A DNA stretch of 64,000 bases from Anoplopoma fimbria (GCF_027596085.1 NC_072464.1:11028748-11092747); one strand, 5' to 3'; positions 37,657-49,089 are shown, counted from the stretch's first letter. Program-made: numbers and translations. The notes: a model not told the origin generated them from the sequence alone.

Positions 37657-39240
37657 TATATAGAAAATAAAATTGGACCTAAAATGGAACCTTGCGGTAC
37701 ACCACAGGTAATGTTAGAAGTAGAGGATGAGTAATTACTTATGGTGACCGAGTGTGGTCTGTCTGAGAGGTAAGAATAAAACCAACTAAGTGCAGAGTCC
37801 TTGATGCCAACCCAGCTTTTAAGACGGTTGATTAAAATGGCATGGTCTACTGTGTCAAAGGCTGCACAAAATCGGGCATTCCCCCCTGTCAGCGGCTAAA
37901 AGGAGGTAATTGGATACCTTGAGGAGGGCGGTTTCTGTACTGCGTTAAAGCTCTAAAACCTGACTGAAACTTTCGAAGACATTATCAAGACACATCAAAG
38001 CTAAAATTTGGGTTGATACCACCTTTTCTAAAACTTTTGATAAAAAAACGGAAGTTTAGAAATTGGCCTAAAATGGCTAAGAACCAAGGGAACAAGATTA
38101 GGTTTCTTTAAAAGAGGTTGGACCACAGCATGTTTAAGAGTAGATGGAACGTTTCCTGTTGTTAATGAGCTATTAATAATCAATAAAATACTGGGCCCGA
38201 CTGTATCATTAACCTCTTTAAGGAATTTAGGTTGTATAAAATCAAGGCTGCACGTGGTTGATTTCATACGGGATATGGTTTCAGCTAAAAAGGAAAGCGA
38301 TACAGTATTAAAATTGCTAAAATAACTAAGAGTATCCCTACTGACATGTAAAACACGGTCTGGGGGGCGGGGGATGTGGGGGTAATTGGTTGCCTAATGT
38401 CCTTTACTCTATTTGTAAAAAATATGCTCACACATCTCTTGTGGGCATCAGTGAAATGACAGGGGGAGGGGGTGACCATTGAGTCAATTATCTTAAATAA
38501 AATTCTTGGATTTGAGTGGTTTGCTAAAATTAAATTTGAGAAGAAAGAAGTCCTTGCTTCTTTAACTGCCATTTGATAGTTCTTCATTGCATCTTTCCAA
38601 ATCTCATAAGATACATGTAAGCCTGTTCTTTTCCATTTTCGTTCCTTTCTCCTACAGTCTCTCTTTAAATCTTGGGTGGATTTGTTTAGCCAGGGCTGGG
38701 GTGTTGTATTTGACCTTTTGTTTTTCAGGGGGGCAACAGAGTCCAGGACATTCTGACAGGTGTGATTAAAAAGGGACACCAGCTCCTCAAAGTGAAAATG
38801 AGGATTAAAGGCAGTTAAAAAAGCCGTGGTAAAAAGCTCAGAAAACTTGCTAGCAGACAGCGAGTTAAAAACCCGGCGGCGGACAGGTGAAGTATCAGTA
38901 ATCGGTAGAGGATGGAATAAAACCACATTGAATAAAACCGCTTTGTGATCAGACACACAGATATCCTTAGTCTCAAAGTTCTCAGGGCATAGACCACCGT
39001 AAATAACCAGGTCAAGTGTGTGACACTTTGAGTGTGTGGGCTCCTGTATAGCCTGAGTGAGGTTAAAAGATTCCAGGGTATCCATAAAATCTGTGACAAA
39101 GGTCTAGGTCTAAAATCACCTAAAATAAGAATTTTGTCATACTTTGATGTCAAATGGGAAAGTAACCCCGCAAACACTTGGATACAAACACTGGGCTGTC
39201 TGTAGATTAGTAAAATGATCACTGGATCTTTAGAGTTCAC

Positions 39241-39591
39241 TATAAAACCCCTTTTAACAGACTGGCTTTTATGTGATGTCGTCGCTTTAATGTTTCGTTT
39301 TATTATTGGTTTTAGTAACTTATTTTATTTTACTATACTATTTTATTTTATTTTATCTATTTTCTTTATTTTCTTTTCTTATTTTTATCCTATCGATTGT
39401 TTTTATTGTTTCAGCTTTTGTACTGTTTTATAAGGGTTTAAGTCCTACCTCAGTTTGTCTTCCATAGTTGGTCCTCATTGTTGAGCTTTCTTTTGTTTTA
39501 TTGCCTTGCTTTTGGTGCTTTGTTTGTCAAAGCACTTTGTAAACTCTGTTTTTAAAGGTGCTACATAAATAGAGTAATTATTATTATGATT
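39241..39591 (+). mobile_element. L2-type LINE 3' end (plus-strand part), A-B spacer
   Basis: T-rich 3' UTR on the plus strand ending in AAAGCACTTTGTAAACTCTG, AAAGGTGCTACATAAATA and an ATT-type tail (39576-39591). This is the typical L2 3' terminus in fish. It has the orientation of the endonuclease start at 34930-35226 and is opposite to the body between them. Confidence 0.72.
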
Positions 39592-40204
39592 AAGATAAAG
39601 AAGAGACGAGATAAAGAGGTTTTTATTGTCATTGTAGTGATATAATGAAATTCCGTTTGGCAGCTCTCTGCTAGCCAGCAGCAGTGGGGGTGATGGAGGC
39701 CACAGCTCTGGGGAAGAAGCTGTTCCTCAGTCTGTTTGTGCAGGTTTTTATTGTTCTGTACCTTCTCCCCGATGGCAGGGGGACAAACAGACTGTGACCT
39801 GGGTGGGTTGGGTCCTTGCTGATGTTGCTAGCCTTCTTGTGTAGACGGCTAGCATGTACTGTGTCCAGAGTCGGGAGCTTGGTTCCTACGATCCTCTGCG
39901 CTGTTTTAACAACGGTTTCCGATTCTGTACAGCTGGTGTACCACACGGTGGCGCAGTGGCAGAGGATTGTCTCTATGGTGCTCCTGTAGAAATTGACTAG
40001 GAGCTGAGAGGGGAGTTTGGCTGTTTTGAGTTTCCTCAAGAAGAAGAGCTTCTGTTGGGCTTTCCTCACCAGGTGGGAGGTCTTAAGGGCCCATGTCAGA
40101 TCCTTTGTGATGTGGATTCCCAAGAATTTGAGGCCACTTACACTTATTATTATTATTATTATTGAAAACATGCTATAAAAAAAGGTTGTGGGAACCCACC
40201 TGGG
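39592..40204 (-). mobile_element. Second non-LTR retrotransposon, 3' end (A-B spacer)
   Basis: Minus-strand frame 39671..40297 carries KFLGIHITKDLTWALKTSHL, KAQQKLFFLRKLK and PLPSGRRYRTIK, the C-terminal tail of a non-LTR reverse transcriptase of a different family from the neighbouring L2. The 3' tail on the minus strand has AATGACAATAAAAAC near 39625. An ATT run lies at about 40143-40162. It is 5'-truncated and inactive. Confidence 0.78.
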
Positions 40205-40547
40205 GAGCCATGTTTGCTTCATGTGATTCAAAGACATCAGGACTGGCACACAATTTTTAAACATCTTGTACACAGGCCGACACAGACAGACATGCATGCT
40301 CTCAATTATCCACGTGGTTACTGTGTAAAAGATACAAACAAAGACGCACTGTCCTTTTCTGGGTAGGCTGAGTATTATTGTAAGTTTATCCTGTGTTTAA
40401 AACAGGCTAAATCTGTAGCTGGTTCCACTGATAAAAAAAAATACATATTCTTGGCCTTAAGTGGCACAGAAATTCCAGTACCCATTTAAAATATTTAAAT
40501 GATAAATTATGTTGCTATGTTGATGAGAGTTGTGAGAGATGCCATGT

Positions 40548-40623
40548 GATTGGTTAATGACCTTGATTGCTAATTGACAGCACCTGTGAGCAGGCTGCGT
40601 GTTGAGTGTTGTGGTGTATAAAA
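40548..40623 (+). promoter_or_regulatory. nqo1 copy B core promoter
   Basis: TATAAAA at 40617-40623, 91 bases before the ATG, with an inverted CCAAT (ATTGG) at about 40549. It is almost the same as in copy A. Confidence 0.6.
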
Positions 40624-40713
40624 CAACATCTTGAATGTTGCTCCAGAGTGACCTGCTCTGTCATTCAACACACCAGCTACTGTAAAGCGCCACAGTTGAT
40701 GTCTGTATTCAGG

Positions 40714-42167
40714 ATGGGTGAGTTATCAACAATGTGTTCTTGTATTTGGTGAGGGATTTGGCAGTATGTGTCATGTTCTGAGTAATGTTGGATCTCATAA
40801 ATGGTACTAATGTTTGATTTGTGAAATTTCAGATCTGATGTGTGCTCTCTTATTTCTAATTCTTGGTTTAGCAACAAAGAACGTGTTGATTGTGTATGCC
40901 CACCAGAGCTCAGGCTCATTCAACGCTGCAGCCAAAGATGCTGCTGTGGAAGTTTTAAAAGCTCAGGACTGCACAGTAGAAGTATCAGACCTGTACGCCA
41001 TGAAGTTTAAAGCCGCTGCTACTGCTGAGGACATCACCGGTATATCAATATCTCCCTGGCATTAAAAAGTAAGGGTTTTTATTGACCTTCAGAATTAAAT
41101 TAAATACATTGTCTCGGCAGGAGAAGTCAAGAATGCCGATCACTTCCGTTATGCAGAGGAGACCAAACTGGCGTGGGAGGAAGGAAAACTGTGTGACGAC
41201 CTCACTGAGGAACAACGCAAACTCACTCAGGCAGATCTCATCATCTTTCAGGTAGAGGCTTGGTGAATGTAATGTTTGTGTTTTACACCTCTCTATGCTA
41301 AAAGCTAACACTTGGCTCCACTTCTCAGTTCCCCATGTACTGGTTCACTGTTCCTGCAATCATGAAGGGCTGGATCGACCGGGTGCTCACACTGGGCTAC
41401 GCCTACTCTCACGAGAAGAGATACAGCCAAGGAATCTTCAAGGTAAAGACTCCATTCAAGATGTTTGAGTTATTGGTCTATCCCTTTTCATTTATTCATT
41501 TATTTTTTCTAATTTGCTTGCTTTCTGCACAGGACAAGAAAGCCATGCTGTCCTTCACCACTGGGTCTCAAGAGTCCATGTTTAGTGCAAATGGTATTAA
41601 TGGAGACATGAATGTCACACTGTGGCCACTACAGGTACTGCATCAGAATATTGATTACACTACGCATTAAAGATCCAAGAGTGAAGGATTTAGAAGTTTC
41701 ATGGCAGAAATGGAGTATATATTCATTATTATGTTTTTGTTGGTTAATAATTGCCCAGAACGAATTGTTTTTGTTGGCATGAGGCCTTCATATCTTAAGA
41801 GGGAATGAGCCGCTGAATATGTACCCTTTGACTTTAAACATTGTTTGTGTTTTCTCTCTCTCCCCAGAATGGCATCCTGCACTACTGTGGCTTTCAGGTT
41901 CTGGCCCCTCAGATCTTCTGGGCTCCGTCTCACGTTCCCTCTGAGGAGCGCAGCACCATGCTAGAGGGCTGGCGTACCCGACTGCAAGGCATCCTGAAAG
42001 AGAAATCACTTTCCTTCACTCCCATGGACTGCTTCGACAGGGAGAAGGGTTTCCAGCTGAAGCCTGAGGTCCATGAGAAACATGCCTCCAAGGAGTATGG
42101 ACTGACTGTTGGGATCCACCTGGGAAAGGCGCTACCACCCAACAACCAGATGAAAGCTGGAGTCTGA
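40714..42167 (+). CDS. nqo1: nqo1 copy B, NAD(P)H quinone dehydrogenase 1-like
   Basis: join(40714..40717, 40872..41039, 41121..41251, 41329..41442, 41533..41634, 41868..42167), 819 nt, 272 aa, all introns GT-AG. Exon lengths are identical to copies A and C (4, 168, 131, 114, 102, 300). It differs from copy A by Leu for Ile in CDDLT, and from both other copies by GILKEKSLSF where they have [10 protein letters not shown] in the last exon. The active-site residues are as in copy A (His129, Ser151, Phe156, Asn162). Introns 4 and 5 resemble copy C rather than copy A. Intron 5 is 233 bases, against 352 in copy A. It is an intact gene. Confidence 0.93.
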
Positions 42168-42205
42168 AGACAGTGGGGCTTCTGTATTTCATTGCATGAT
42201 GGAAA

Positions 42206-42211
42206 AATAAA
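42206..42211 (+). terminator. nqo1 copy B polyadenylation signal
   Basis: AATAAA 39 bases after the stop, at the same place as in copies A and C. Confidence 0.8.
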
Positions 42212-42711
42212 GGCTGACTTGAATTCTATTGCATGATTATATTTTTATGCATATACAATGCCATGATTCAAATGTGAATGCTTCGTACTTGTACTGGGTT
42301 ACAAGTGGCATAGCCAGAAAAAATGAAGGGTAAAGGACACTTTGAGTGCCAGTATTTTTGTCTTGAGTTATTAAACACTTGTCAGCTTTAATGGTGACGC
42401 AGTAAATGTTACCCTGGCAACCATTTTCTCAACAATTGCTAATGAGGCCATGTTGTCAATAAAGCTCCTGCTGGGATCTTCTTGGCTAAGAACACAGAAG
42501 TATTCTGAATCCAAGATGTATTCAAACTTTCAGTTCAGCTGAAACACCTTCCAATCAGTGTAATACTTAAGTCAGGCTTCTTGAGCACAAGATCATGACT
42601 CTTGTATTGCTGATGTAAAAATAATATTTTTACCAAATTACGCTAAACTTCTGCATTTGAATCTTTCGTATAGTGGCGCTCAATGCACATTTAATCCCTT
42701 CTCTGGAATGA

Positions 42712-42811
42712 TTCTCTACATGGCCTCTGGGGGAAAAACTCCCTGCTTCTTTACTCTCCGACTGCTTTGATGGGGGGGGGGAATAATTTCCAGCTGAGGT
42801 CCATTTGGACA
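42712..42811 (+). pseudogene. Decayed nqo1 last-exon fragment in unit B
   Basis: Counterpart of the fragment at 34590-34702, with CCGACTGCTTTGATGG and CCAGCTGAGGTCCAT, but lacking the CTGACCCCTCAG part through a further deletion. Non-functional. Confidence 0.68.
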
Positions 42812-43029
42812 GTCCACATGACTGTTAACATTCCACACAAACACCCAGCAGACAGCTCATTCCTCTTCCACTTCATCACAACCTCAGCACACTGATCCCC
42901 ATTAGAGCTCCCCCACAGGTCCATGGCAGCAATTGTCAAGTCACCACTTTCATCCTCTACTTCTGCACAACAATCAGCTCTCAAATACAGGATGGAGTAA
43001 CTCATACCTATAACCACCATTTCCTATCA

Positions 43030-43351
43030 AAGACCCTCTTCAGCATGCTCTATTGCACACCCCTCTGGTGCTAACCATACATATTTAATTCAACTCCCTC
43101 TACCACCTCATGCTCCTAACCACAAGCCTGTTACTTTTGGTCTTTTAAATACCAGATCCCTAAATAAGTCATTATCTCAGGATATATATATATATGTATA
43201 TATATATTTCATCACAGACATGGTTGTCGCAGGGAGACTGTAGTTCAATGATTGAAGCAACCCCCCCAGATTTTACACATCAACCCAGGCTGTCGGGCAA
43301 GGAAGGGGTGTTGCTGTTATCTACAGAAACATTTCTAAATGCACTCCCATT
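43030..43351 (+). mobile_element. L2-type LINE, endonuclease start (plus-strand part), B-C spacer
   Basis: Same fragment as 34930-35226 (TWLSQGDCSSMIEATPPDF, HQPRLSGKEGVLL). A short TA expansion, TATATATATGTATATATA, lies at about 43182-43206 and is absent from the other copy. Confidence 0.7.
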
Positions 43352-45737
43352 TTACACAGCTCTTTTACTTAATTTGAACATATTGGTTTTAAGAAGTGAT
43401 TTAAAAAAGATTACTGATTTTGCAAGCCTTATCTCCTCAGGCAGGTTGTTCCAAAGCCGAAGGGCCCCACCTGAGGATCTAAGGATGCGAGCTGGCTCAT
43501 AAAGGGTCAACATTTCTACTATATATGCTAGGGCCAGACCCAGACGTTCTTTAAAAGTGATCAGTAAAATCTTAAAATCAATTCTAAAATGAACAGGGAG
43601 CCAATGAAGAGAAGCCAGGATTGGGGTGATGTGATGTCGTCTGTTAAAACCAGTAAGAAGCCTAGCTGTCGAGTTCTGAACTAGTTGGAGGCGAGAGAGG
43701 AGGGAGTTACAGTAGTCTAGTCTTGAAAAGATAAATGCTAAATCATTTTTTACCAGGTCAGGGTGAGTGAGGATTGGTTTTATTTTGGAGATGGTTCTGA
43801 TTTGAAGGAAACAGGACTGGACTACTTTTGTGCTGTGGGGTTTGAAACTGAAATCTGAACCAAATAGAACTCCCAAGTTTCTTGCAGTGGACTTTATATT
43901 TACAGACAGGGGACCAAGGACACTTATAATAGGAGTGATGGGGTTAGGGGACTAAATAATATGATATCTGATTTGAAATTATTGAGTTGAAGAACATTTT
44001 GTGCTATCCAACAGTTGATATCGTTAAGACAGTCTAAAACAGCAGTTAGGCTTCTTGGGTCGACGGGTCTCAGTGGAAGGTATATCTGTGTGTCGTCTGC
44101 GTAGCAATAAAAACAGATATTTGACGTTGGATGATTTGACCTAGCGGGAGCATGTATATAGAAAATAAAATTGGACCTAAAATGGAACCTTGCGGTACAC
44201 CACAGGTAATGTTAGAAGTAGAGGATGAGTAATTACTTATGGTGACCGAGTGTGGTCTGTCTGAGAGGTAAGAATAAAACCAACTAAGTGCAGAGTCCTT
44301 GATGCCAACCCAGCTTTTAAGACGGTTGATTAAAATGGCATGGTCTACTGTGTCAAAGGCTGCACAAAATCGGGCATTCCCACCTGTCAGCGGCTAAAAG
44401 GAGGTAATTGGATACCTTGAGGAGGGCGGTTTCTGTACTGCGTTAAAGCTCTAAAACCTGACTGAAACTTTCGAAGACATTATCAAGACACATCAAAGCT
44501 AAAATTTGGGTTGATACCACCTTTTCTAAAACTTTTGATAAAAAAACGGAAGTTTAGAAATTGGCCTAAAATGGCTAAGAACCAAGGGAACAAGATTAGG
44601 TTTCTTTAAAAGAGGTTGGACCACAGCATGTTTAAGAGTAGATGGAACGTTTCCTGTTGTTAATGAGCTATTAATAATCAATAAAATACTGGGCCCGACT
44701 GTATCATTAACCTCTTTAAGGAATTTAGGTTGTATAAAATCAAGGCTGCACGTGGTTGATTTCATACGGGATATGGTTTCAGCTAAAAAGGAAAGCGATA
44801 CAGTATTAAAATTGCTAAAATAACTAAGAGTATCCCTACTGACATGTAAAACATGGTCTGGGGGGCGGGGGATGTGTTGGTAATTGGTTGCCTAATGTCC
44901 TTTACTTTATTTGTAAAAAATATGCTCACACATCTCTTGTGGGCATCAGTGAAATGACAGGGGAGGGGGTGACCATTGAGTCAATTATCTTAAATAAAAT
45001 TCTTGGATTTGAGTGGTTTGCTAAAATTAAATTTGAGAAGAAAGAAGTCCTTGCTTCTTTAACTGCCATTTGATAGTTCTTCATTGCATCTTTCCAAATC
45101 TCATAAGATACATGTAAGCCTGTTCTTTTCCATTTTCGTTCCTTTCTCCTACAGTCTCTCTTTAAATCTTGGGTGGATTTGTTTAGCCAGGGCTGGGGTG
45201 TTGTATTTGACCTTTTGTTTTTCAGGGGGGCAACAGAGTCCAGGACATTCTGACAGGTGTGATTAAAAAGGGACACCAGCTCCTCAAAGTGAAAATGAGG
45301 ATTAAAGGCAGTTAAAAAAGCCGTGGTAAAAAGCTCAGAAAACTTGCTAGCAGACAGCGAGTTAAAAACCCGGCGGGACAGGTGAAGTATCAGTAATCGG
45401 TAGAGGATGGAATAAAACCACATTGAATAAAACCGCTTTGTGATCAGACACACAGATATCCTTAGTCTCAAAGTTCTCAGGGCATAGACCACCGTAAATA
45501 ACCAGGTCAAGTGTGTGACACTTTGAGTGTGTGGGCTCCTGTATAGCCTGAGTGAGGTTAAAAGATTCCAGGGTATCCATAAAATCTGTGACAAAGGTCT
45601 AGGTCTAAAATCACCTAAAATAAGAATTTTGTCATACTTTCAAATGGGAAAGTAACCCCGCAAACACTTGGATACAAACACTGTTTGGCCTGGGCTGTCT
45701 GTAGATTAGTAAAATGATCACTGGATCTTTAGAGTTC
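43352..45737 (-). mobile_element. L2-type LINE, inverted endonuclease/reverse-transcriptase body (B-C spacer)
   Basis: Minus-strand segments 43352..43876 (RT C-terminus), YADD codons at 44103-44092, 44526..44765 (FRPISKLPF) and 44926..45594 (endonuclease tail and linker) repeat the A-B body. It has the empty Tc1 target (GAGCATGTATATAGAAAA at about 44148-44165) and small indels relative to the A-B copy. It is inactive. Confidence 0.85.
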
Positions 45738-46090
45738 ACTATAAAACCCCTTTTAACAGACTGGCTTTTATGTGATGTCGTCCCTTTAATGTTTCGTTTT
45801 ATTATTGGTTTTAGTAACTTATTTTATTTTACTATACTATTTTATTTTATTTGATCTATTTTATTTATTTTATTTTCTTATTTTTATCCTATCGATTGTT
45901 TTTATTGTTTCAGCTTTTGTACTGTTTTATAAGGGTTTAAGTCCTACCTCAGTTTGTCTTCCATAGTTGGTCCTCATTGTTGAGCTTTCTTTTGTTTTAT
46001 TGCCTTGCTTTTGGTGCTTTGTTTGTCAAAGCACTTTGTAAACTCTGTTTTTAAAGGTGCTACATAAATAAAGTAATTATTATTATGATT
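45738..46090 (+). mobile_element. L2-type LINE 3' end (plus-strand part), B-C spacer
   Basis: Same T-rich 3' UTR and CATAAATAAAG-ATT tail as at 39241-39591, in plus orientation. Confidence 0.72.
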
Positions 46091-46703
46091 AAGATAAAGA
46101 AGAGATGAGATAAAGAGGTTTTTATTGTCATTGTAGTGATATAACGAAATTCCGTTTGGCAGCTCTCTGCTAGCCAGCAGCAGTGGGGGTGATGGAGGCC
46201 ACAGCTCTGGGGAAGAAGCTGTTCCTCAGTCTGTTTGTGTGGGTTTTTATTGTTCTGTACCTTCTCCCTGATGGCAGGGGGACAAACAGACTGTGACCTG
46301 GGTGGGTTGGGTCCTTGCTGATGTTGCTAGCCTTCTTGTGTAGACGGCTAGCATGTACTGTGTCCAGAGTCGGGAGCTTGGTTCCTACGATCCTCTGCGC
46401 TGTTTTAACAACGGTTTCCGATTCTGTACAGCTGGTGTACCACACGGTGGCGCAGTGGCAGAGGATTGTCTCTATGGTGCTCCTGTAGAAATTGACTAGG
46501 AGCTGAGAGGGGAGTTTGGCTGTTTTGAGTTTCCTCAAGAAGAAGAGCTTCTGTTGGGCTTTCCTCACCAGGTGGGAGGTCTTAAGGGCCCATGTCAGAT
46601 CCTTTGTGATGTGGATTCCCAAGAATTTGAGGCCACTTACACTTATTATTATTATTATTATTGAAAACATGCTATAAAAAAAGGTTGTGGGAACCCACCT
46701 GGG
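46091..46703 (-). mobile_element. Second non-LTR retrotransposon, 3' end (B-C spacer)
   Basis: Copy of 39592-40204. Minus-strand frame 46170..46796 carries the same C-terminal reverse transcriptase tail, differing by one visible residue (KTHTNRLRN against KTCTNRLRN). Confidence 0.78.
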
Positions 46704-47053
46704 GAGCCATGTTTGCTTCATGTGATTCAAAGACATCAGGACTGGCACACAATTTTTAAACATCTTGTACACAGGCCGACACAGACAGACATGCATGCTC
46801 TCAATTATCCACGTGGTTACTGTGTAAAAGATACAAACAAAGACAAAGACGCACTGTCCTTTTCTGGGTAGGCTGAGTATTATTGTAAGTTTATCCTGTG
46901 TTTAAAACAGGCTAAATCTGTAGCTGGTTCCACTGATAAAAAAAACTACATATTCTTGGCCTTAAGTGGCACAGAAATTCCAGTACCCATTTAAAATATT
47001 TAAATGATAAATTATGTTGCTATGTTGATGAGAGTTGTGAGAGATGCCATGTG

Positions 47054-47128
47054 ATTGGTTAATGACCTTGATTGCTGATTGACAGCACCTGTGAGCAGGC
47101 TGAGTGTTGAGTGTTGTGGTGTATAAAA
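47054..47128 (+). promoter_or_regulatory. nqo1 copy C core promoter
   Basis: TATAAAA at 47122-47128, 98 bases before the ATG, with an inverted CCAAT (ATTGG) at about 47054-47058. A 6-base duplication (GTTGCAGTTG) lengthens the leader relative to copy B. Confidence 0.6.
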
Positions 47129-47225
47129 CAACATCTTGAATGTTGCTCCAGAGTGACCTGCTCTGTCATTCAACACACCAGCTATCTGTAAAGCGCCACA
47201 GTTGCAGTTGATGTCTGTATTCAGG

Positions 47226-48682
47226 ATGGGTGAGTTATCAACAATGTGTTCTTGTATTTGGTGAGGGATTTTGCGGTATATGTCATGTTCTGAGTAATGT
47301 TGGATCTCATAAATGGTACTAATGTTTGATTTGTGAAATTTCAGATCTGATGTGTGCTCTCTTATTTCTAATTCTTGGTTTAGCAACAAAGAAAGTGTTG
47401 ATTGTGTATGCCCACCAGAGCTCAGGCTCATTCAACGCTGCAGCCAAAGATGCTGCTGTGGAAGTTTTAAAAGCTCAGGACTGCACAGTAGAAGTATCAG
47501 ACCTGTACGCCATGAAGTTTAAAGCCGCTGCTACTGCTGAGGACATTACCGGTATATCAATATCTCCCTGGCATTAAAAAGTAAGGTTTTTTTTTTTTTT
47601 TTATTGACCTTCAGAATTAAATTAAATACATTGTCTCGGCAGGAGAAGTCAAGAATGCCGATCACTTCCGTTATGCAGAGGAGACCAAACTAGCGTGGGA
47701 GGAAGGAAAACTGTGTGACGACCTCACTGAGGAACAACGCAAACTCACTCAGGCAGATCTCATCATCTTTCAGGTAGAGGCTTGGTGAATGTAATGTTTG
47801 TGTTTTACACCTCTCTATGCTAAAAGCTAACACTTGGCTCCACTTCTCAGTTCCCCATGTACTGGTTCACTGTTCCTGCAATCATGAAGGGCTGGATCGA
47901 CCGGGTGCTCACACTGGGCTACGCCTACTCTCACGAGAAGAGATACAGCCAAGGAATCTTCAAGGTAAAGACTCAATTCAAGATGTTTGAGTTATTGGTC
48001 TATCCCTTTTATTTATCTTATTTTTTCTAATTTGCTTGCTTTCTGCACAGGACAAGAAAGCCATGCTGTCCTTCACCACTGGGTCTCAAGAGTCCATGTT
48101 TAGTGCAAATGGTATTAATGGAGACATGAATGTCACACTGTGGCCACTACAGGTACTGCATCAGAATATTGATTACACTACGCATTAAAGATCCAAGAGT
48201 GAAGGATTTAGAAGTTTCATGGCAGAAATGGAGTATATATTCATTATGTTTTCGTTGGTTAATAATTGCCCAGAACGGATCGCTTTTGTTGGCATGAGGC
48301 CTTCAGATCTTAAGAGGGAATGAGCCGCTGAATATGTACCCTTTGACTTTAAACATTGTTTGTGTTTTCTCTCTCTCCCCAGAATGGCATCCTGCACTAC
48401 TGTGGCTTTCAGGTTCTGGCCCCTCAGATCTTCTGGGCTCCGTCTCACGTTCCCTCTGAGGAGCGCAGCACCATGCTGGAGGGCTGGCGTACCCGACTGC
48501 AAGACGTCCTGAAAGAGAAACCACTTTCCTTCACTCCCATGGACTGCTTCGACAGGGAGAAGGGTTTCCAGCTGAAGCCTGAGGTCCATGAGAAACATGC
48601 CTCCAAGGAGTATGGACTGACTGTTGGGATCCACCTGGGAAAGGCGCTACCACCCAACAACCAGATGAAAGCTGGAGTCTGA
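47226..48682 (+). CDS. nqo1: nqo1 copy C, NAD(P)H quinone dehydrogenase 1-like
   Basis: join(47226..47229, 47384..47551, 47643..47773, 47851..47964, 48051..48152, 48383..48682), 819 nt, 272 aa, all introns GT-AG. It is identical in plan to copies A and B. The N-terminus is [10 protein letters not shown], where A and B have [10 protein letters not shown]. Otherwise it has Leu in CDDLT like B, and [10 protein letters not shown] like A. It shares the active-site set His129, Ser151, Phe156 and Asn162. Intron 2 has an expanded T run near 47587-47602. It is an intact gene, likely expressed from its own TATA promoter. Confidence 0.93.
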
Positions 48683-48720
48683 AGACAGTGGGGCTTCTGT
48701 GTTTCATTGCATGATGGAAA

Positions 48721-48726
48721 AATAAA
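48721..48726 (+). terminator. nqo1 copy C polyadenylation signal
   Basis: AATAAA 39 bases after the stop, conserved with the other two copies. Confidence 0.8.
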
Positions 48727-49089
48727 GGCTGACTTGAATTCTATTGCATGATTATATTTTTATGCATATACAATGTCATGATTCAAATGTGAATGCTTGG
48801 TACTTGTACTGGGTTACAAGTGGCATAGCCAGAAAAAATGAAAGGTAAAGGACACTTTGAGTGCCAGTCTTGCAAAGTTATTAAACACTCTGTGGTTAGC
48901 TTTACTAGTGATGCAATAAATGTTACTCTGGCAACCGAAAGTGATTATGGGCAATTTTCTCAACAATTGCTAATGAGGCCATGATATCATTAAAGCTCCT
49001 GCTGGGATCTTAGCAAATAACACAGTATATATTCTCAATCCAAGATGTGCATAAACTTTAAATTCTGCTGAACAATTAAGTGTAATACT

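Larger units (their letters stand above)
36031..37658 (-). mobile_element. Tc1-like DNA transposon with TA target duplication
   Basis: The element itself is 36033..37656 (1624 bp), begins CAGGTGCATCTCAATAAATT and ends with its inverse. It is flanked by TA at 36031-36032 and 37657-37658, the target-site duplication of the Tc1/mariner superfamily. Terminal inverted repeats are 202 bp each (36033..36234 and 37455..37656). By reading I find one mismatch between them, which suggests a recent insertion. It is inserted in the LINE body. The homologous place in the B-C spacer (about 44154) has one TA and no element. Confidence 0.95.
35227..39240 (-). mobile_element. L2-type LINE, inverted endonuclease/reverse-transcriptase body (A-B spacer)
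   Basis: Read on the minus strand, from the high coordinate down, this holds the rest of the endonuclease (KYDKILILGDF, 39.1 kb), MDTLESFNLTQAIQEPTHSK (38285..39085), the reverse transcriptase start (FRPISKLPF, 38028..38267), the catalytic YADD codons (35979-35968) and the C-terminal tail LDYCNSLL, LHWLPVRFRIDFKILL, LWNNLPEEIR (35227..35949). Stops and frameshifts make it inactive. The core RT is split by the Tc1-like element at 36033-37656. The same body without that insertion lies in the B-C spacer. Confidence 0.85.
31934..40204 (+). repeat. Tandem duplication unit A of the nqo1 array
   Basis: First of three direct units. It contains nqo1 copy A, a decayed nqo1 last exon, the rearranged L2 LINE interrupted by a Tc1-like element, and a second LINE tail. 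Units A and B align from the motif GAGCCA-TTTGCTTCA (31934; 40205; 46704) onward. Unit A is about 1.77 kb longer than unit B, mostly because of the 1624 bp Tc1 insertion and a longer intron 5. Confidence 0.88.
40205..46703 (+). repeat. Tandem duplication unit B of the nqo1 array
   Basis: Second direct unit, about 6.5 kb: nqo1 copy B, decayed nqo1 exon, the rearranged L2 LINE without a Tc1 insertion, and the second LINE tail. Its spacer is nearly identical to that of unit A apart from the Tc1 element. Confidence 0.88.
46704..48866 (+). repeat. Tandem duplication unit C of the nqo1 array (close-similarity part)
   Basis: Third unit. Near identity to units A and B runs through promoter, gene and polyadenylation signal to about 48866 (ACTTTGAGTGCCAGT). 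Beyond that the three flanks are still related but clearly diverged, until the assembly gap. Confidence 0.85.
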
